A DNA stretch of 64,000 bases from Leifsonia sp. Root4 (GTDB lineage: Bacteria > Actinomycetota > Actinomycetes > Actinomycetales > Microbacteriaceae): assembly GCF_001425085.1 (NCBI RefSeq), contig NZ_LMDN01000002.1, positions 521,796 to 585,795 of the forward strand, written 5' to 3'. A program made the position numbers and the translations under genes. This document shows positions 1-8,764 of the stretch, in pieces (position 1 is the stretch's first letter; each line of letters opens with the position of its first letter). Below the pieces are notes generated by a model, which made no database searches, was not told the DNA's origin, and saw nothing but the letters and a program-made list of their open reading frames with translations.

Positions 1-1
1 G

Positions 2-985
2 ATCCCCACGCTGCTCGATGCGCTGCGGATCGAGTTCCCGGACAGCGAGATCCGGCATGCACTGGGCACCAGCGTCGACGGCGGTGAGACCGATGGCATT
101 GCGGATGCCGTGGCCATCGCGGCATCCGCCGACATCGTCGTGCTCGCACTCGGCGACCGCGCCGGACTGTTCGGGCGCGGCACCAGCGGAGAGGGCTGCG
201 ACGTGGAGTCACTCGAGCTCCCCGGTGCGCAGCAACGGCTCGTCGATGCGGTGCTGGCCACCGGCACGCCGAGCGTCACGACGCTGCTCACCGGTCGTCC
301 GTACGCGATCGGCTCCGCGGCCACGGAGTCCGCGGCCATCGTGCAGGCATTCTTCGTGGGCGAAGAGGGCGCATCGGCGATCGCCGGCGTGATCAGCGGG
401 CGCGTCAACCCGAGCGGGCGCCTGCCCGTGAGCGTCCCGGCGACTCCCGGCGCGCAACCGACCAGCTACCTCGCCCCGGCTCTCGCCCGCGCCACCGACG
501 TGTCGAGCATCGATCCGAGCCCCGCGTTCGCCTTTGGGCACGGCCTCGGTTACGGGCAGTTCGAGTGGAGCTCCTTCGCGGGCGATGAGACCGAGATCGC
601 CATCGACGGCGAGGCCTCCCTGCGCCTGCGGGTGCGCAACTCCGGTTCTCGGGCCGGAACCGACGTCGTTCAGCTCTACCTGCACGACCCGGTGGCCTCC
701 GTCGTGCGCCCGGTGCAACGCCTCGTCGGATACCTGCGCGTCGCACTGGAGCCCGGCGAGCAGACCGAGGTGCGTTTCGTGGTTCCTGCCGACCTCGCCT
801 CGTTCACCGGACGCGACGGCGAGCGGATCGTGGAGCCGGGTGCGATCGTGCTGAGCGTCGGGCGCTCAAGCGCCGATCTGACGTTCTCGCACACGGTGCA
901 GCTGCAGGGATCAACCCGTCGGGTCGACCACACGCGGCGTCTGCGCTCCGAGGCCTGGCAGCGTGCCGTCGACGCCGAGCGCTGA
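2..985 (+). CDS. Glycoside hydrolase family 3, C-terminal part (beta-glucosidase/beta-xylosidase type), 5' end cut by window
   Basis: The reading frame is open from base 2, so the N-terminal TIM-barrel domain lies outside the window. The 327 residues present hold the end of the GH3 alpha/beta sandwich domain (a PSGRLPVSVP segment) and the fibronectin type III-like C-terminal domain (FAFGHGLGYGQF, then a VQLYLHDP segment), in the usual family order. GH3 enzymes remove non-reducing terminal beta-glucose or beta-xylose from oligosaccharides; which one applies here cannot be read from this half, because the catalytic aspartate lies upstream. Its stop codon overlaps the next start (TGATG), so it is translationally coupled to the GH43 gene. 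The many other sugar hydrolases nearby suggest a role in xyloglucan or xylan breakdown. Confidence 0.9.
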   Translation: MPTLLDALRIEFPDSEIRHALGTSVDGGETDGIADAVAIAASADIVVLALGDRAGLFGRGTSGEGCDVESLELPGAQQRLVDAVLATGTPSVTTLLTGRPYAIGSAATESAAIVQAFFVGEEGASAIAGVISGRVNPSGRLPVSVPATPGAQPTSYLAPALARATDVSSIDPSPAFAFGHGLGYGQFEWSSFAGDETEIAIDGEASLRLRVRNSGSRAGTDVVQLYLHDPVASVVRPVQRLVGYLRVALEPGEQTEVRFVVPADLASFTGRDGERIVEPGAIVLSVGRSSADLTFSHTVQLQGSTRRVDHTRRLRSEAWQRAVDAER

Positions 986-2571
986 TGGGTCGCTACCGCA
1001 ACCCGGTTCTGCCCGGATGTCATCCAGACCCCAGTGTGTGCAGCGTCGGAGACGAGTACTTCCTCGTCACCTCGACGTTCGAGTATTTCCCCGGGCTGCC
1101 GATCCACCGCTCGTCGAACCTCGTCGATTGGGAACTGATCGGGCACGCTGTTCATCGCGACGAGCAGGTCGATCTGAGCGGCGTCCCGGCATCCGGAGGT
1201 CTCTTCGCACCGACGATCCGGTACCACAACGGACTGTTCCACGTCGTCTGCACGCTCGTGCACGGCACGGGCAGACAGGGCCACTTCCTCGTGACGGCGC
1301 GCGATGCGGCCGGCCCGTGGTCGCAGCCGCTGTGGCTCGACGATGTCGGCGGCATCGACCCCTCGCTCACCTTCGACGGGGATCGCGTGTGGCTCTGCGG
1401 CACCCGGCTCGCCGTGGAGGGCGAGTGGGCGGAACAGACGGAGGTGTGGCTCTCGGAGCGCGACCCGGTCAGCTTTCAGGCGATCGGCCAGACCCACGTG
1501 CTCTGGCGCGGCGCCCTCGCGGGAGCCCGCTGGGCAGAGGGGCCCCACCTGTTCCGCCACGACGGCCGCTGGCTGCTGCTCGCGGCGGAGGGCGGAACGG
1601 AGCGCGATCACGCCGTGACGGTGGCCTTCGCCGACGAGATCACGGGGCCGTACACGGGTGATCCCGGCAATCCCCGGCTCACGCATCGCGATCTGGGGGC
1701 GCGTGCGCCGATCATCAACGTCGGCCATGCCGATCTGGTGGATGCCGTCGACAGCGCCGGCGGCGCAGCGGCGGACACCGGCTGGGCGACGCTCTTGGCC
1801 ACCCACACCGTCGATGGCGTCGCCAGCCTGCTCGGCAGGCAGACGCATCTCGTTCCGGTCGGCTGGGAGTCCGAGCGGCTGCTCTTCGCTCCGGGAGTCG
1901 CCCGGGTGCTGCAGAGCATCGATGCGCCCGGCGTGCCCGATCAGGCGCAACGACCGACACGCTTCCTCGACCATTTCGACGCACCGACACTGGAGCTGGG
2001 TTGGAACACGCTGCGCTCCTCAGGGGCCGAGCGGATGTCGCTCACGGCACGCCCCGGCCATCTGCGGCTCCTGGCCGGCACGGGGAGCGCAACGGAGACG
2101 GGCCCGCTGGCGTTCCTCGGTCGACGCCTGCCGTCGATGCACGTCACCGTGGCGACGCGGCTCGAGCTCAGTGTCAATACGGCCACTCCGGCATCCCGCA
2201 CTCAGGCCGGGCTGCTGTTGCGCCTCTCGGAGAGTGACCACCTGAGCTTCGTCATGCATGCCGACGCCACTGGTCACGCAACCGCAGAGGTGCGCCTCGT
2301 GGTCGCGGGCACGGTGTCAACCCTGGGCGCGGTATCGCTCCCCCACCGGTTCCCGCCGGCCGCCGAGCTCGTTCTCACGCTCGACGGCTTCGGCGCCGAG
2401 CTGTCCGTGCGGGCCGACGGGGAGCCGGTGCTCGTCGCCACGGCCGATCTGACGCCGCTCTCACCGGATTTCGCCGGCGGTTTCGTCGGGGCTTGGATCG
2501 GGATGTTCGCGGTGGGCGACGGAACCGGGCACGTCGATGTCGACAGCTTCGAGCTGTCGGTCAACGACTAG
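985..2571 (+). CDS. Glycoside hydrolase family 43 (beta-xylosidase / alpha-L-arabinofuranosidase type)
   Basis: This 528-residue protein has a five-bladed GH43 catalytic domain over about residues 1-310 and a C-terminal beta-sandwich (GH43_C2-like) over about 325-528, the arrangement of xylosidase subfamilies such as GH43_11. The three expected acids are visible: Asp15 in CHPDPS (general base), Asp125 in GGIDPSLTF (pKa modulator) and Glu185 in WAEGPHLF (general acid). No signal peptide is seen, so it probably works inside the cell on imported oligosaccharides. The ATG overlaps the GH3 stop by one base. Xylosidase versus arabinofuranosidase activity cannot be decided from sequence. Confidence 0.9.
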   Translation: MGRYRNPVLPGCHPDPSVCSVGDEYFLVTSTFEYFPGLPIHRSSNLVDWELIGHAVHRDEQVDLSGVPASGGLFAPTIRYHNGLFHVVCTLVHGTGRQGHFLVTARDAAGPWSQPLWLDDVGGIDPSLTFDGDRVWLCGTRLAVEGEWAEQTEVWLSERDPVSFQAIGQTHVLWRGALAGARWAEGPHLFRHDGRWLLLAAEGGTERDHAVTVAFADEITGPYTGDPGNPRLTHRDLGARAPIINVGHADLVDAVDSAGGAAADTGWATLLATHTVDGVASLLGRQTHLVPVGWESERLLFAPGVARVLQSIDAPGVPDQAQRPTRFLDHFDAPTLELGWNTLRSSGAERMSLTARPGHLRLLAGTGSATETGPLAFLGRRLPSMHVTVATRLELSVNTATPASRTQAGLLLRLSESDHLSFVMHADATGHATAEVRLVVAGTVSTLGAVSLPHRFPPAAELVLTLDGFGAELSVRADGEPVLVATADLTPLSPDFAGGFVGAWIGMFAVGDGTGHVDVDSFELSVND

Positions 2572-2575
2572 GCGT

Positions 2576-3607
2576 TCAGGCCGCCGGTGGCGCTGTGCTG
2601 TCGCGCACGACCAGGCTCGTGGCGAGATCCATGCGCGGGGTCGACTCCACCGTCTCCTCGCTCAGTCTGATCACCAACCGCGCAGCCTCTTCGCCCATGC
2701 GCCTGAGCGGTTGGTGCACCGTCGTCAACGGCGGGGTCACCCAGCGGGCGAGCGGGATGTCGTCGTAGCCGACGATGGAGAGGTCCTCCGGCACGCGCAG
2801 CCCGCTGGCGCGCGCCGCGTCGAGCACCCCGAGTGCCTGCAGATCGCTCCCCGCAAAGATCGCCGTCGGCCGCTCGGGACCGGCGAGGATCGTGTTCGCG
2901 CGGTCGCGGCCGCCCGCCGCATGAAAGTCGCCGAACTGAATCCACTCCGGAACGATGCGCAGCCCGGCCGAGTTCATCGCCGAGCGGAAGCCGTCGAGCC
3001 GCGCCAGGGAGCACATCATGTCTTCCGGGCCGGTGATCGCGGCGATGCGGGTGTGCCCGAGCTCGATGAGGTGGCGGGTGGCGATGAGCCCACCCGACCA
3101 GTTCGCCGAGCCGACGGACGGGGCATCCGGAGAAGGGTCCCCGGCCGGATCGACGATGACGAACGGGATGGCGCGGGCGCGCAGGCGTTCCCGGTACTCG
3201 GGGGCGAGGTCGGAGAAGACGAGGACGACCCCGACGGGACGCCGGCGCATGACGCCCTCGATCCAGTCAGGATCCGGAGAATGGCGGCTGCCGCTCACGG
3301 TGAGCACGACGCTCAGTCCGTGCTCCTTCGCGACCGCTTCGACCCCGTTGATGAGTTCCATCGACCAGATGCTGTCGAGCTCGTGGAAGACGAGTTCGAT
3401 CAACTCGGCTTTGGGCTGCGCCCGGCCACCGCGGCGCATGTATCCGCGCTCCCGCAGAAGCTCTTCGACGCGCTCGCGGGTTGCCACGGCGACATCCGTA
3501 CGCCCGTTCAACACCTTCGAGATCGTGGAGAGGGAGACACCGGCCTCCTCCGCGAGGTCAGCGAGCGTCACGCGTTCGCTGCTGTCTTCGGCGACATTGA
3601 TCTGCAT
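2576..3607 (-). CDS. LacI-family transcriptional regulator
   Basis: This 343-residue repressor has the family length. An N-terminal LacI helix-turn-helix (residues about 13-60, core LADLAEEAGVSLSTISKVLN) is followed by a periplasmic-binding-protein-like sensor domain ending in the usual region YDDIPLARWVTPPLTTV. It lies 4 bp from the end of the GH43 gene in convergent orientation and downstream of the ROK gene, all next to glycoside hydrolases. The likely role is sugar-responsive repression of one of the surrounding hydrolase operons. I did not identify its own operator. Confidence 0.92.
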   Translation of the reverse strand: MQINVAEDSSERVTLADLAEEAGVSLSTISKVLNGRTDVAVATRERVEELLRERGYMRRGGRAQPKAELIELVFHELDSIWSMELINGVEAVAKEHGLSVVLTVSGSRHSPDPDWIEGVMRRRPVGVVLVFSDLAPEYRERLRARAIPFVIVDPAGDPSPDAPSVGSANWSGGLIATRHLIELGHTRIAAITGPEDMMCSLARLDGFRSAMNSAGLRIVPEWIQFGDFHAAGGRDRANTILAGPERPTAIFAGSDLQALGVLDAARASGLRVPEDLSIVGYDDIPLARWVTPPLTTVHQPLRRMGEEAARLVIRLSEETVESTPRMDLATSLVVRDSTAPPAA

Positions 3608-3677
3608 CTTTCGATCTTAGTTCCGAGACTTGCGAACGCGGCTCGGGGCGCGCGAAGCCGAGATCGCGACCCTGCGC

Positions 3678-4898
3678 TCAGCGCCCCGGCTGAATCGGCC
3701 AGCTGAAGCCGGCGGGGTCGCTGAGGAGCGGGGCGAAGGCCAGTTCCGCCGCCCCGACCATCAGGAGGTTCGGCCCGAGTTCGGCACGAACGACGGTCAC
3801 GTCTTCACGGGGCGCGGCGAGGGCCGAACGGGAGAGCGCCGCATCGAGCGCCGCCGGGTCGGCGGCAAGGAGCGATGCGAGAAAACCACCGAGCACGACG
3901 AGTTCCGGGTTGAGCACGTTGACCGCAGCCCCGAGCGCCGTGCCCAGATGGCCGAGTTGGCGGGCGACCTCCGCACGTGCGGCGTCGCCCGTGGCGCCAT
4001 CGGCGGCGAGCGCCTCCGCCAGTGCGCCATCCAGCTCTTCTGCGCGCTCCGCACCGAGCCCCAGTACCGAGAGCAGGGCGCTCAGGCGCACCTCGGATTC
4101 CAGAGTGCCGGCGATGCCCGCAGAGTCGAGGTGCGCGCCGGCGACGTCCACCGCGCTCACTCGAATGTGGCCGAACTCCCCGGCGAATCCGCCGACACCG
4201 CCGAATGGAGCGCCGGCGGCGATGATGCCACCGCCGATACCGCTCGCGCCACCATTCAGATACACGAGATCCCGGCGTCCGCGCCCCGCTCCGAAGTGCC
4301 ACTCGGCGATCGCTCCGAGGCCCGCATCGTTCGCCGCGAATGCCGGGTATCCGCTCGCCGCCGAGAGCAGACTTGCGATCGGCGCATCGACCCAGTCGAG
4401 ATGGGGGGCCAGGCGCACCGTGCCGTCGCTGGAGCGAACCTGGCCGGGGACGGCGAGACCGATGCCGGCGACACGGAATCCGGTATCGAGTTCTCCACGC
4501 AATGCCGCGATCACCGACTCGGCGATGGCCACGGCCTCGGTGACGCTCGGTGATCGCTCGGTGGCATGACGGATGCGACGGTGCACACGACCGCCGAGGC
4601 CGACGACGGCAATGGTCACGGCGTCGATCTCGGGGTTCACGGCCAACGCGACAACGCGGGGATCGACAGCGACGACCGGACTCGGACGTCCGACCTGCTT
4701 GGTGGGGTCTGGCTCTCGCTCGATGGCCAGGCCCAGCTCGACGAGTTCGGCGACCAGTGCGGCGACCGTCGAACGGTTCAGGCCGGTCATGCGGGTGAGC
4801 TGCGAGCGCGCGGTCGCGCCGTTGCGGTGCACCAGGCTGAGAACGGTCGAGAGGTTGTGCCGTCTCACATCGTCGTTGTTGTTACCGTGCACGGCCAT
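3678..4898 (-). CDS. ROK-family transcriptional regulator with degenerate zinc site
   Basis: 406 residues when started at the ATG giving MAVHGNNNDDVRRHN. The frame stays open 17 codons further upstream, but homologues start near the chosen ATG, which has AAGGGG just before it. An N-terminal winged helix (about residues 10-75, with LTRMTGLNRSTVAALVAEL) precedes a ROK sugar-kinase-like domain. The family zinc motif CxCGxxGC is missing: the aligned stretch reads AGAHLDSAGIAGTLE and has no cysteine. It lies immediately downstream of the GH1 gene and probably controls the adjacent hydrolase/transporter operon. Ligand unknown. Confidence 0.88.
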   Translation of the reverse strand: MAVHGNNNDDVRRHNLSTVLSLVHRNGATARSQLTRMTGLNRSTVAALVAELVELGLAIEREPDPTKQVGRPSPVVAVDPRVVALAVNPEIDAVTIAVVGLGGRVHRRIRHATERSPSVTEAVAIAESVIAALRGELDTGFRVAGIGLAVPGQVRSSDGTVRLAPHLDWVDAPIASLLSAASGYPAFAANDAGLGAIAEWHFGAGRGRRDLVYLNGGASGIGGGIIAAGAPFGGVGGFAGEFGHIRVSAVDVAGAHLDSAGIAGTLESEVRLSALLSVLGLGAERAEELDGALAEALAADGATGDAARAEVARQLGHLGTALGAAVNVLNPELVVLGGFLASLLAADPAALDAALSRSALAAPREDVTVVRAELGPNLLMVGAAELAFAPLLSDPAGFSWPIQPGR

Positions 4899-4970
4899 CC
4901 CCTTCGTCACGGTCAAGGTTAGTGGCGCGCATCTGGGCTCGGTGCGCATCTGACCCCGCTGACCCGCTCT

Positions 4971-6416
4971 TCAGTCATTCGCTGGTGGAAGCACTCCGTT
5001 CGCAATGAGTTCCGCGTACCATTTGGCGCTGTCCTTCGGGGTGCGAGCAAGAGAGTCATAGTCGACGTGCACGATGCCGAACCGCTTCGAGTAGCCGTAG
5101 CCCCACTCGAAGTTGTCCATCAGGGACCACACCTGGTAGCCACGGAGGTCGACACCACGGGCCATCGCCCTGTGCGCAGCGGTGAAGTGCCTGCGCAGGT
5201 AATCGGTGCGCTCCTCATCGTGCACCGCAGGGCCATCAAGCCCCTGAACGAGCTCATCGACGAATGCCGCGCCGTTCTCAGTGATCATCAAGGGTTGATT
5301 CGGATAACTCTCGTGCAGACTGACCAGGAGCTCTTCCAGGCCGGCCGGCTCGATGTTCCAGCCCATCTCCGTGTACGGACCGGGCTGCTGCATGAACTCG
5401 ATTCGGTCGGCTCCCGGCCACGGCGAGCCGCCGACATCCTTGTGCCCGTCAGAATTCTGACGTTCCGAGACGCCATCCCAGACTCGCACGAGGGTGGTCG
5501 AGTAGTAGTTGACGCCAAGCACGTCGAGTGGCTGGTGGATGATCTCGGTGTCACCGGGAAGAATGAACGCCCAGTCGGTGACTCCACGGGTGTCGTTGAA
5601 GACATCCGCCGGGTACGCGCCATCGAGCAGTGGCCCGAGGAACACCCGGTTCGCGAGTGCATCGATCTGGCGCACCGCCTCTGGGCCAGACTCCCCCTCT
5701 CCGCGCAGCACGTGCAGATTGAGGGTGATCGAGAAGTCGGGGTCGTTGCTCACCACTTCCCTCAACGCGGTGACCGCGAGGCCGTGCGCGAGGTTGAGGT
5801 GGTGTACGGCGGCGAGCGCCGCTGCGCCGTCTGTGCGCCCTGGCGCGTGTGCTCCGGAGCCGTAGCCGAGGTAGGCGGAGCACCACGGCTCGTTGAGGGT
5901 CGTCCACGTGTCAACGCGATCGCCGAGCGCCTCACCCATGATGCGCGCATAGTCCGCGAAGGCGTAGGCCGTGTCGCGGTTTGCCCAGCCGCCCTCGTCT
6001 TCCAGCGCCTGAGGCAGATCCCAGTGGTAGAGCGTTGCAATCGGGCGGATGCCGCGGGCCAGCAGCCCGTCGACGAGCCGCTCATAGAACGCGACCCCCG
6101 CCGGATTGGCGGGTCCCCGCCCGTTCGCCTGGATGCGGGGCCACGCGATGGAGAAGCGATAGGAGTGCAGCCCGAGCGACTTCATGAGGTCGAGGTCCTC
6201 GTCCAGGCGGTGGTAGTGGTCGGCCGCAATGTCGCCCGTGTCGCCGTTCCAGACCTTGCCGGGTGTATGGCTGAAGGTGTCCCAGATGGACGGCCCGCGG
6301 CCGTCTTCCTGTGCCGCTCCCTCCACCTGGTACGACGCGGTCGCCGAGCCGAAGATGAAGCCATCGGGGAAGACGAGGCCGGAGTCGCGGTAGTCGGCAT
6401 TGCCCTGCGTGCCCAT
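4971..6416 (-). CDS. Glycoside hydrolase family 1 (beta-glucosidase)
   Basis: This 481-residue single-domain TIM-barrel enzyme has normal GH1 length. The acid/base is Glu176 in TLNEPW and the nucleophile is Glu380 in ITENG. The N-terminal signature is [15 protein letters not shown]. No signal peptide, so cytoplasmic. It should release glucose from the non-reducing end of imported cello- or xyloglucan-derived oligosaccharides once side chains are gone. The start is fixed by TAATG coupling to the upstream GH31 gene; the frame stays open further upstream but that part belongs to GH31. Last structural gene of the operon. Confidence 0.95.
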   Translation of the reverse strand: MGTQGNADYRDSGLVFPDGFIFGSATASYQVEGAAQEDGRGPSIWDTFSHTPGKVWNGDTGDIAADHYHRLDEDLDLMKSLGLHSYRFSIAWPRIQANGRGPANPAGVAFYERLVDGLLARGIRPIATLYHWDLPQALEDEGGWANRDTAYAFADYARIMGEALGDRVDTWTTLNEPWCSAYLGYGSGAHAPGRTDGAAALAAVHHLNLAHGLAVTALREVVSNDPDFSITLNLHVLRGEGESGPEAVRQIDALANRVFLGPLLDGAYPADVFNDTRGVTDWAFILPGDTEIIHQPLDVLGVNYYSTTLVRVWDGVSERQNSDGHKDVGGSPWPGADRIEFMQQPGPYTEMGWNIEPAGLEELLVSLHESYPNQPLMITENGAAFVDELVQGLDGPAVHDEERTDYLRRHFTAAHRAMARGVDLRGYQVWSLMDNFEWGYGYSKRFGIVHVDYDSLARTPKDSAKWYAELIANGVLPPAND

Positions 6417-8764
6417 TAGAGTGTGACCTTTCCGTCGATCGAGGTGATGATCTTGCCACCGGCACGGCGTGCGCCGAATGCGTGCGCGGCCTCGCTCGTG
6501 ATGCTGATGCCGTCGTCGTCGCCGCTGACGGTGAACAGGGCGGCGGTACCGTCGAGCGGGTTCGCGACCTCGACGGTGCGCGTGCCGTTGAATCCGGGGT
6601 AGACGGTCAGAAGTGCGCCATCGGTGTAGTCGTAGTCCGGGCGGTCGTGGCGAGCGCCGGTGACGAGGACGGCCCCCTCCCTCACCCACAGCGGGATGCT
6701 GTCAAAGGCGTGCGTCTCGCGGCGCCAGGTGGGGCCGGTGACCCGCTCCCCGGTGAGATAGTTGGTCCACGTGCCTGCCGGCAGGTAGTACTGCACGTCG
6801 CCGGCGGCGCTGAACACCGGGGCGACAAGTAGCTCCCCCCCGAGCAGGTACTGCCGATCGAGGTAATCGGTCGCCGGATCGTCGCCGAACTCGAGCTGCA
6901 TCGGGCGCATGAACGGGATGCCGCGGCGGTGCGCCTCGAGCCCGACCTGGTAGAGGTACGGCATCAACTCGAGCTTCAGGGTCGTGAAACGGCGCGTGAC
7001 CTCGACCGCACTCTGCCCAGCCGGTTCACTGCCGTCGTCGAACAGCCACGGCACACGGTAGCTCGTCGAGCCGTGCAGGCGGGAGTGGCTGGAGAGCAGG
7101 CCGAATGCCAGCCAGCGCTTGAACACGGCGGAATCCGGCATCCCCTCGAATCCGCCGATGTCGTGGCTCCAATAGCCGAAACCGCTGAACGCCAGCGAGA
7201 GTCCGCCGCGCAGTGTCTCGGCCATCGACTCGAAGCTCGACGAGTTGTCTCCGCCCCAGTGCACCGGCTGCATCTGCCCGCCGACGGTGGCAGAGCGCGC
7301 GAAGAGCACGGCATCGCCCTCGCCCCGGTGCTCCTGGAGCACTTCGAACACGGCCTTGTTGTAGAGCTGAGAGTAGAGGTTGTGCATCACGAGCGGTGAT
7401 GAACCGTCATGCCAGACGACATCGGTGGGAATGCGCTCGCCGAAGTCGGTCTTGATGGCGTCGACGCCCTGGTTGAACAGGTGGCGGAGCTTGTCTTGGA
7501 ACCAGCTGACGGCATCCGGGTTCGTGAAGTCGACGAGGCCCATACCCGCCTGCCAGAAGTCCCACTGCCAAACATCGCCGTTGGGCTTGGTGACGAGGTA
7601 GCCTGCCTGCTTCGCCTCCTCGAAAATGGGCGCGCGCTGGGCGATGTAGGGATTGATCCATGCGCTGACGTGCAGCTTCTTCTCGTGCAGTCTGTCGAGC
7701 ATGCCCTCGGGGTCCGGAAAGACCCGCGGGTCCCACTCGAAGTCGGTCCAGTTGAACTCCCGCATCCAGAAGCAGTCGAAGTGGAAGACGCTGAGCGGCA
7801 GCTCGCGCTCGGCCATGCCGTCGATGAAGCTCGTGACGGTCGCCTCGTCGTATTGCGTCGTGAAGGACGTCGAGAGCCACAAACCATACGACCAGGCCGG
7901 CACGCGGGCCGGCCGACCGGTGAGCCGGGTGTACCGCTCGAGGATCTCCTTCTGGCTGGGGCCATAGATCACCAGATATTCGAGGGTCTCCCCCGCCACC
8001 GAGAATTGCACCTCCTCGACCGATTCCGTTCCGACCTCGAATGAAACGTGCTCAGGGTGGTTGACGAGTACGCCGTAGCCGCGGTTCGTCAGATAAAAGG
8101 GAATGTTCTTGTACGACTGTTCACTTGAGGTGCCACCATCGGCGTTCCAAATGTCGATTGTCTGTCCGTTTTTCACGAGAGGTCCGAAGCGTTCACCGAG
8201 TCCGTAGACGAGCTCGCCGACTCCGAGCGAGAGTCGCCCGTGCACATAGCGGGATGCCGGGGCCAGACCGGTCGTCGTCACGCCGGACACACCGGCGGGC
8301 TCGGCGGCGATCGGCGCGCCCGCGTCCAAGCTGAGATAGCCGATGGACTTGTGACCGCTGCTGGTCAGGGTCTGCCCGTTGGCCTCGAAACTCAAATTCC
8401 ATGGAGCTCCCTGGGCAATGCGCGCCGTGAGGGGGCCAGCGCTCACCGTGCCGCCAGCCTCGCCAACAGCGACTATGCCGTGGCCCGGCTCCGCTCCCAC
8501 GAGCTCGAAGCCCTGGCTCGAGAGGCCCCCGAGTTTCTTCTCGACTCGCACACGGATGACGCCATCCAACGGAGAGGACAGGCTGACCGTCAACAGTGGG
8601 CGGTTCAGAACGTCGCCACGACGCTCGATGACCTTGGTCGGTGCCGAGATGCGCAACACATCCGTGCCGCTCGCGTCATTGTGCGCTTCGATGTCATACG
8701 CCTCTTGCGCGTAGAGGGCATCGACGCCGGGCCGCACTTGCCAGAAGCCATCGGTGAATTTCAT
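6416..8764 (-). CDS. yicI: Glycoside hydrolase family 31 alpha-xylosidase (YicI/XylS type)
   Basis: 782 residues, close to E. coli YicI (772 from memory), with long stretches that look nearly identical in motif. The nucleophile is Asp440 in [10 protein letters not shown] and the acid/base is Asp506 in [12 protein letters not shown]. The neighbouring segment [14 protein letters not shown] and [12 protein letters not shown] are typical of the alpha-xylosidase branch. It removes alpha-1,6-xylose from the non-reducing end of xyloglucan oligosaccharides (isoprimeverose units) and acts in the cytoplasm. The ATG overlaps the GH95 stop (ATGA), so translation is coupled. The longer upstream frame is the GH95 3' end in another frame. 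Confidence 0.95.
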   Translation of the reverse strand: MKFTDGFWQVRPGVDALYAQEAYDIEAHNDASGTDVLRISAPTKVIERRGDVLNRPLLTVSLSSPLDGVIRVRVEKKLGGLSSQGFELVGAEPGHGIVAVGEAGGTVSAGPLTARIAQGAPWNLSFEANGQTLTSSGHKSIGYLSLDAGAPIAAEPAGVSGVTTTGLAPASRYVHGRLSLGVGELVYGLGERFGPLVKNGQTIDIWNADGGTSSEQSYKNIPFYLTNRGYGVLVNHPEHVSFEVGTESVEEVQFSVAGETLEYLVIYGPSQKEILERYTRLTGRPARVPAWSYGLWLSTSFTTQYDEATVTSFIDGMAERELPLSVFHFDCFWMREFNWTDFEWDPRVFPDPEGMLDRLHEKKLHVSAWINPYIAQRAPIFEEAKQAGYLVTKPNGDVWQWDFWQAGMGLVDFTNPDAVSWFQDKLRHLFNQGVDAIKTDFGERIPTDVVWHDGSSPLVMHNLYSQLYNKAVFEVLQEHRGEGDAVLFARSATVGGQMQPVHWGGDNSSSFESMAETLRGGLSLAFSGFGYWSHDIGGFEGMPDSAVFKRWLAFGLLSSHSRLHGSTSYRVPWLFDDGSEPAGQSAVEVTRRFTTLKLELMPYLYQVGLEAHRRGIPFMRPMQLEFGDDPATDYLDRQYLLGGELLVAPVFSAAGDVQYYLPAGTWTNYLTGERVTGPTWRRETHAFDSIPLWVREGAVLVTGARHDRPDYDYTDGALLTVYPGFNGTRTVEVANPLDGTAALFTVSGDDDGISITSEAAHAFGARRAGGKIITSIDGKVTL

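Noticed and set aside
2537-3706. 389-codon plus-strand frame opposite the LacI gene
   Set aside because: It has no recognisable domain and mirrors the codon bias of the minus-strand LacI gene.
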